From Ancylostoma caninum (lineage: Eukaryota > Nematoda > Chromadorea > Rhabditida > Ancylostomatidae): a stretch of DNA of 64,000 nucleotides. Made by a program: the position numbers and the translations under genes. Below are positions 62,801-64,000 of this stretch, one piece after another. The stretch is from contig JBAJFG010000488.1 in assembly GCA_037903475.1 (NCBI GenBank), forward strand, positions 682,001 through 746,000, written 5' to 3'. The notes below the pieces were generated by a model. That model searched no databases and had not been told where the DNA came from. It was given only the letters and a program-made list of their open reading frames with translations. Every line of letters starts with the position of its first letter. Positions within the stretch are counted from its first letter, which is position 1.

Positions 62801-64000
62801 TGACGTGGATGAATAATAGAACCATCACCGGTGAATGCAAGGAAAACTGGCTGCGGCGCACAGCGGATTTGCTGAAGGATTATTGCAGGCCTAAATCAAG
62901 AGGGACACCTTGAAAAGTTTTCTCTAAAACAGACTTTCCACACAATTGTGCACAAGTTGCATTAGCAAACATAGGGGGTTTGTGCTAACAGAAATGAAAT
63001 AGTGCTATCCGTGACACCGTATTTTTCAGCCACGTTGTAGTTAATTCGATCGTTTCGGCCAAAGCAAGTGGCTATCGGTACTTTCAAATCTCTCCATCTT
63101 CTAATGAGGTTTTCTCTTTAGTTCTGCGTCTGTCCTATTTCCATTTCTGTGCATTGCCTCCTCTGCTTACGGGGCTTCATAGCGACAAGTAAGTAGTCTA
63201 TAGAGAAAAGTCTACTAGGCTGCACGAAATAGTTCCGGGATTGAGTTTAAATGCTCCCGACTCCGTTAACTTGAGAAGCAGAAACTTGAAGAAACTTGAA
63301 TCAAAGCATTTGTTGTTCGAGTAGACCATCTCACACCATCTGCACAGGGCTAACTCAATGCCACGAGACCAGGATTCTTGATCTTTTGACGAACTGACCA
63401 GGATTCTTGATCATTTGACCGAACTATCTCTTTAGCATGTCAAGTAACGGCTTCGCTTTGCAAAAGTTCGTCTCAAAAGTTAGTCCAGAATTTATACCAT
63501 GAAATGCAGAGGAAAATGTTACCAACAAAAAAAGGTCACAAAATGATGTGAAGATTATTTCTTCGGAAGGGTTACCAAGTGTGGATCCATTCCCGAAAAC
63601 CTCCAGAATAGCGTAATATTTTCACTTCCCATGCCTACTATCTTATAGGAATCCACAACTCATGTAACTTCTCCAGATAAATCATAAATCTACTCCAGCG
63701 GTCAAAGAGGAAAGGAGAGTAGTTCGTACGTATGTTATTTTGACCACATCCGTAGGCGGTCGGATGGATAGTGGAAACCAGCGAAGGGGATTATTTTGCA
63801 CATTCGCATTGTTTACCACTTGGTGATCATACATAGGGTTATTCTAATTAGAAGACTTCTGCCTGCTCTAAGAACTAATTTGTTTTGGCTGGACAAAGGA
63901 GAAAATAATTCTGACGCATCTTTCAAGGACTAAAAGGAAGTCCTCGCATGGACAGCGAATTTTTCACAGCTCTAGTTCTACAAGGTAGCATTTCCAGTTT
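59860..64000. other. 4.1-kb right end without a supported gene
   Basis: Pyrimidine-rich, moderately GC-rich sequence at 59950-60800, then AT-rich sequence. Open frames at 61352-61582 and 61632-61817 have biased composition but no recognised domain. At 62508 a motif agggtgacaggaaaatatgg resembles the element-like end at 49499. Direct repeats of gaccaggattcttgatc lie at 63367 and 63397. Confidence 0.35.

Overview
The window looks like nuclear DNA from a strongylid nematode, most likely a hookworm. Genes are split into short exons with consensus splice sites, coding sequence is sparse, and most of the rest is transposon-derived. Two genes rebuild completely from genomic sequence as animal orthologues: an M13 metalloprotease (neprilysin type) and a PDE6-delta/PDL-1 prenyl-binding protein. 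Assignment to hookworms rather than another clade V nematode is inference from gene style and repeat content.

Layout. 1.3-13.1 kb (+): an apparently intact 19-exon secreted neprilysin gene of 728 codons; its 4.9-kb intron 17 holds an antisense, 5'-truncated RTE-type retrotransposon. 14.1-16.5 kb: a multi-copy repeat with a tRNA-like B box. 17.2-18.6 kb (-): a degenerate leucine-rich-repeat gene with a MITE in one intron. 18.9-23.1 kb (-): a Penelope-like retroelement whose GIY-YIG endonuclease lies before the reverse transcriptase (permuted order), carrying two adjacent hAT-type MITEs. 23.3-31.1 kb: a repeat field with two further copies of the 14-kb repeat (one inverted), a 1.28-kb terminal-inverted-repeat element, a 59-bp minisatellite and a TA-flanked DNA element. 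31.4-32.5 kb (-): an unrecognised protein family member with one frameshift. 33.7-35.1 kb (-): a second RTE fragment. 36.5-40.7 kb (-): the five-exon PDL-1 gene, with a second, 5'-truncated Penelope copy in intron 3. 40.8-44.9 kb: two TTAA-flanked elements. 49.3-56.8 kb: an imperfect palindrome carrying a family of very small three-exon genes, with a mariner in only one arm. 57-64 kb: little that can be supported beyond one MITE and two weak exon candidates.

The most unusual content is the small-gene palindrome. Three genes (73, 74 and 68 codons) share exon number, intron phases (1 then 0), a 37-nt first exon and a TATA box 80-95 bp upstream. The central exon of the two closest copies differs at only 4 of 104 bases although surrounding arm sequence is much more diverged, which suggests selection on an undescribed protein family. 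The permuted Penelope-like element is the second main observation. No CRISPR, rRNA, complete tRNA or bacterial-type operon was seen.
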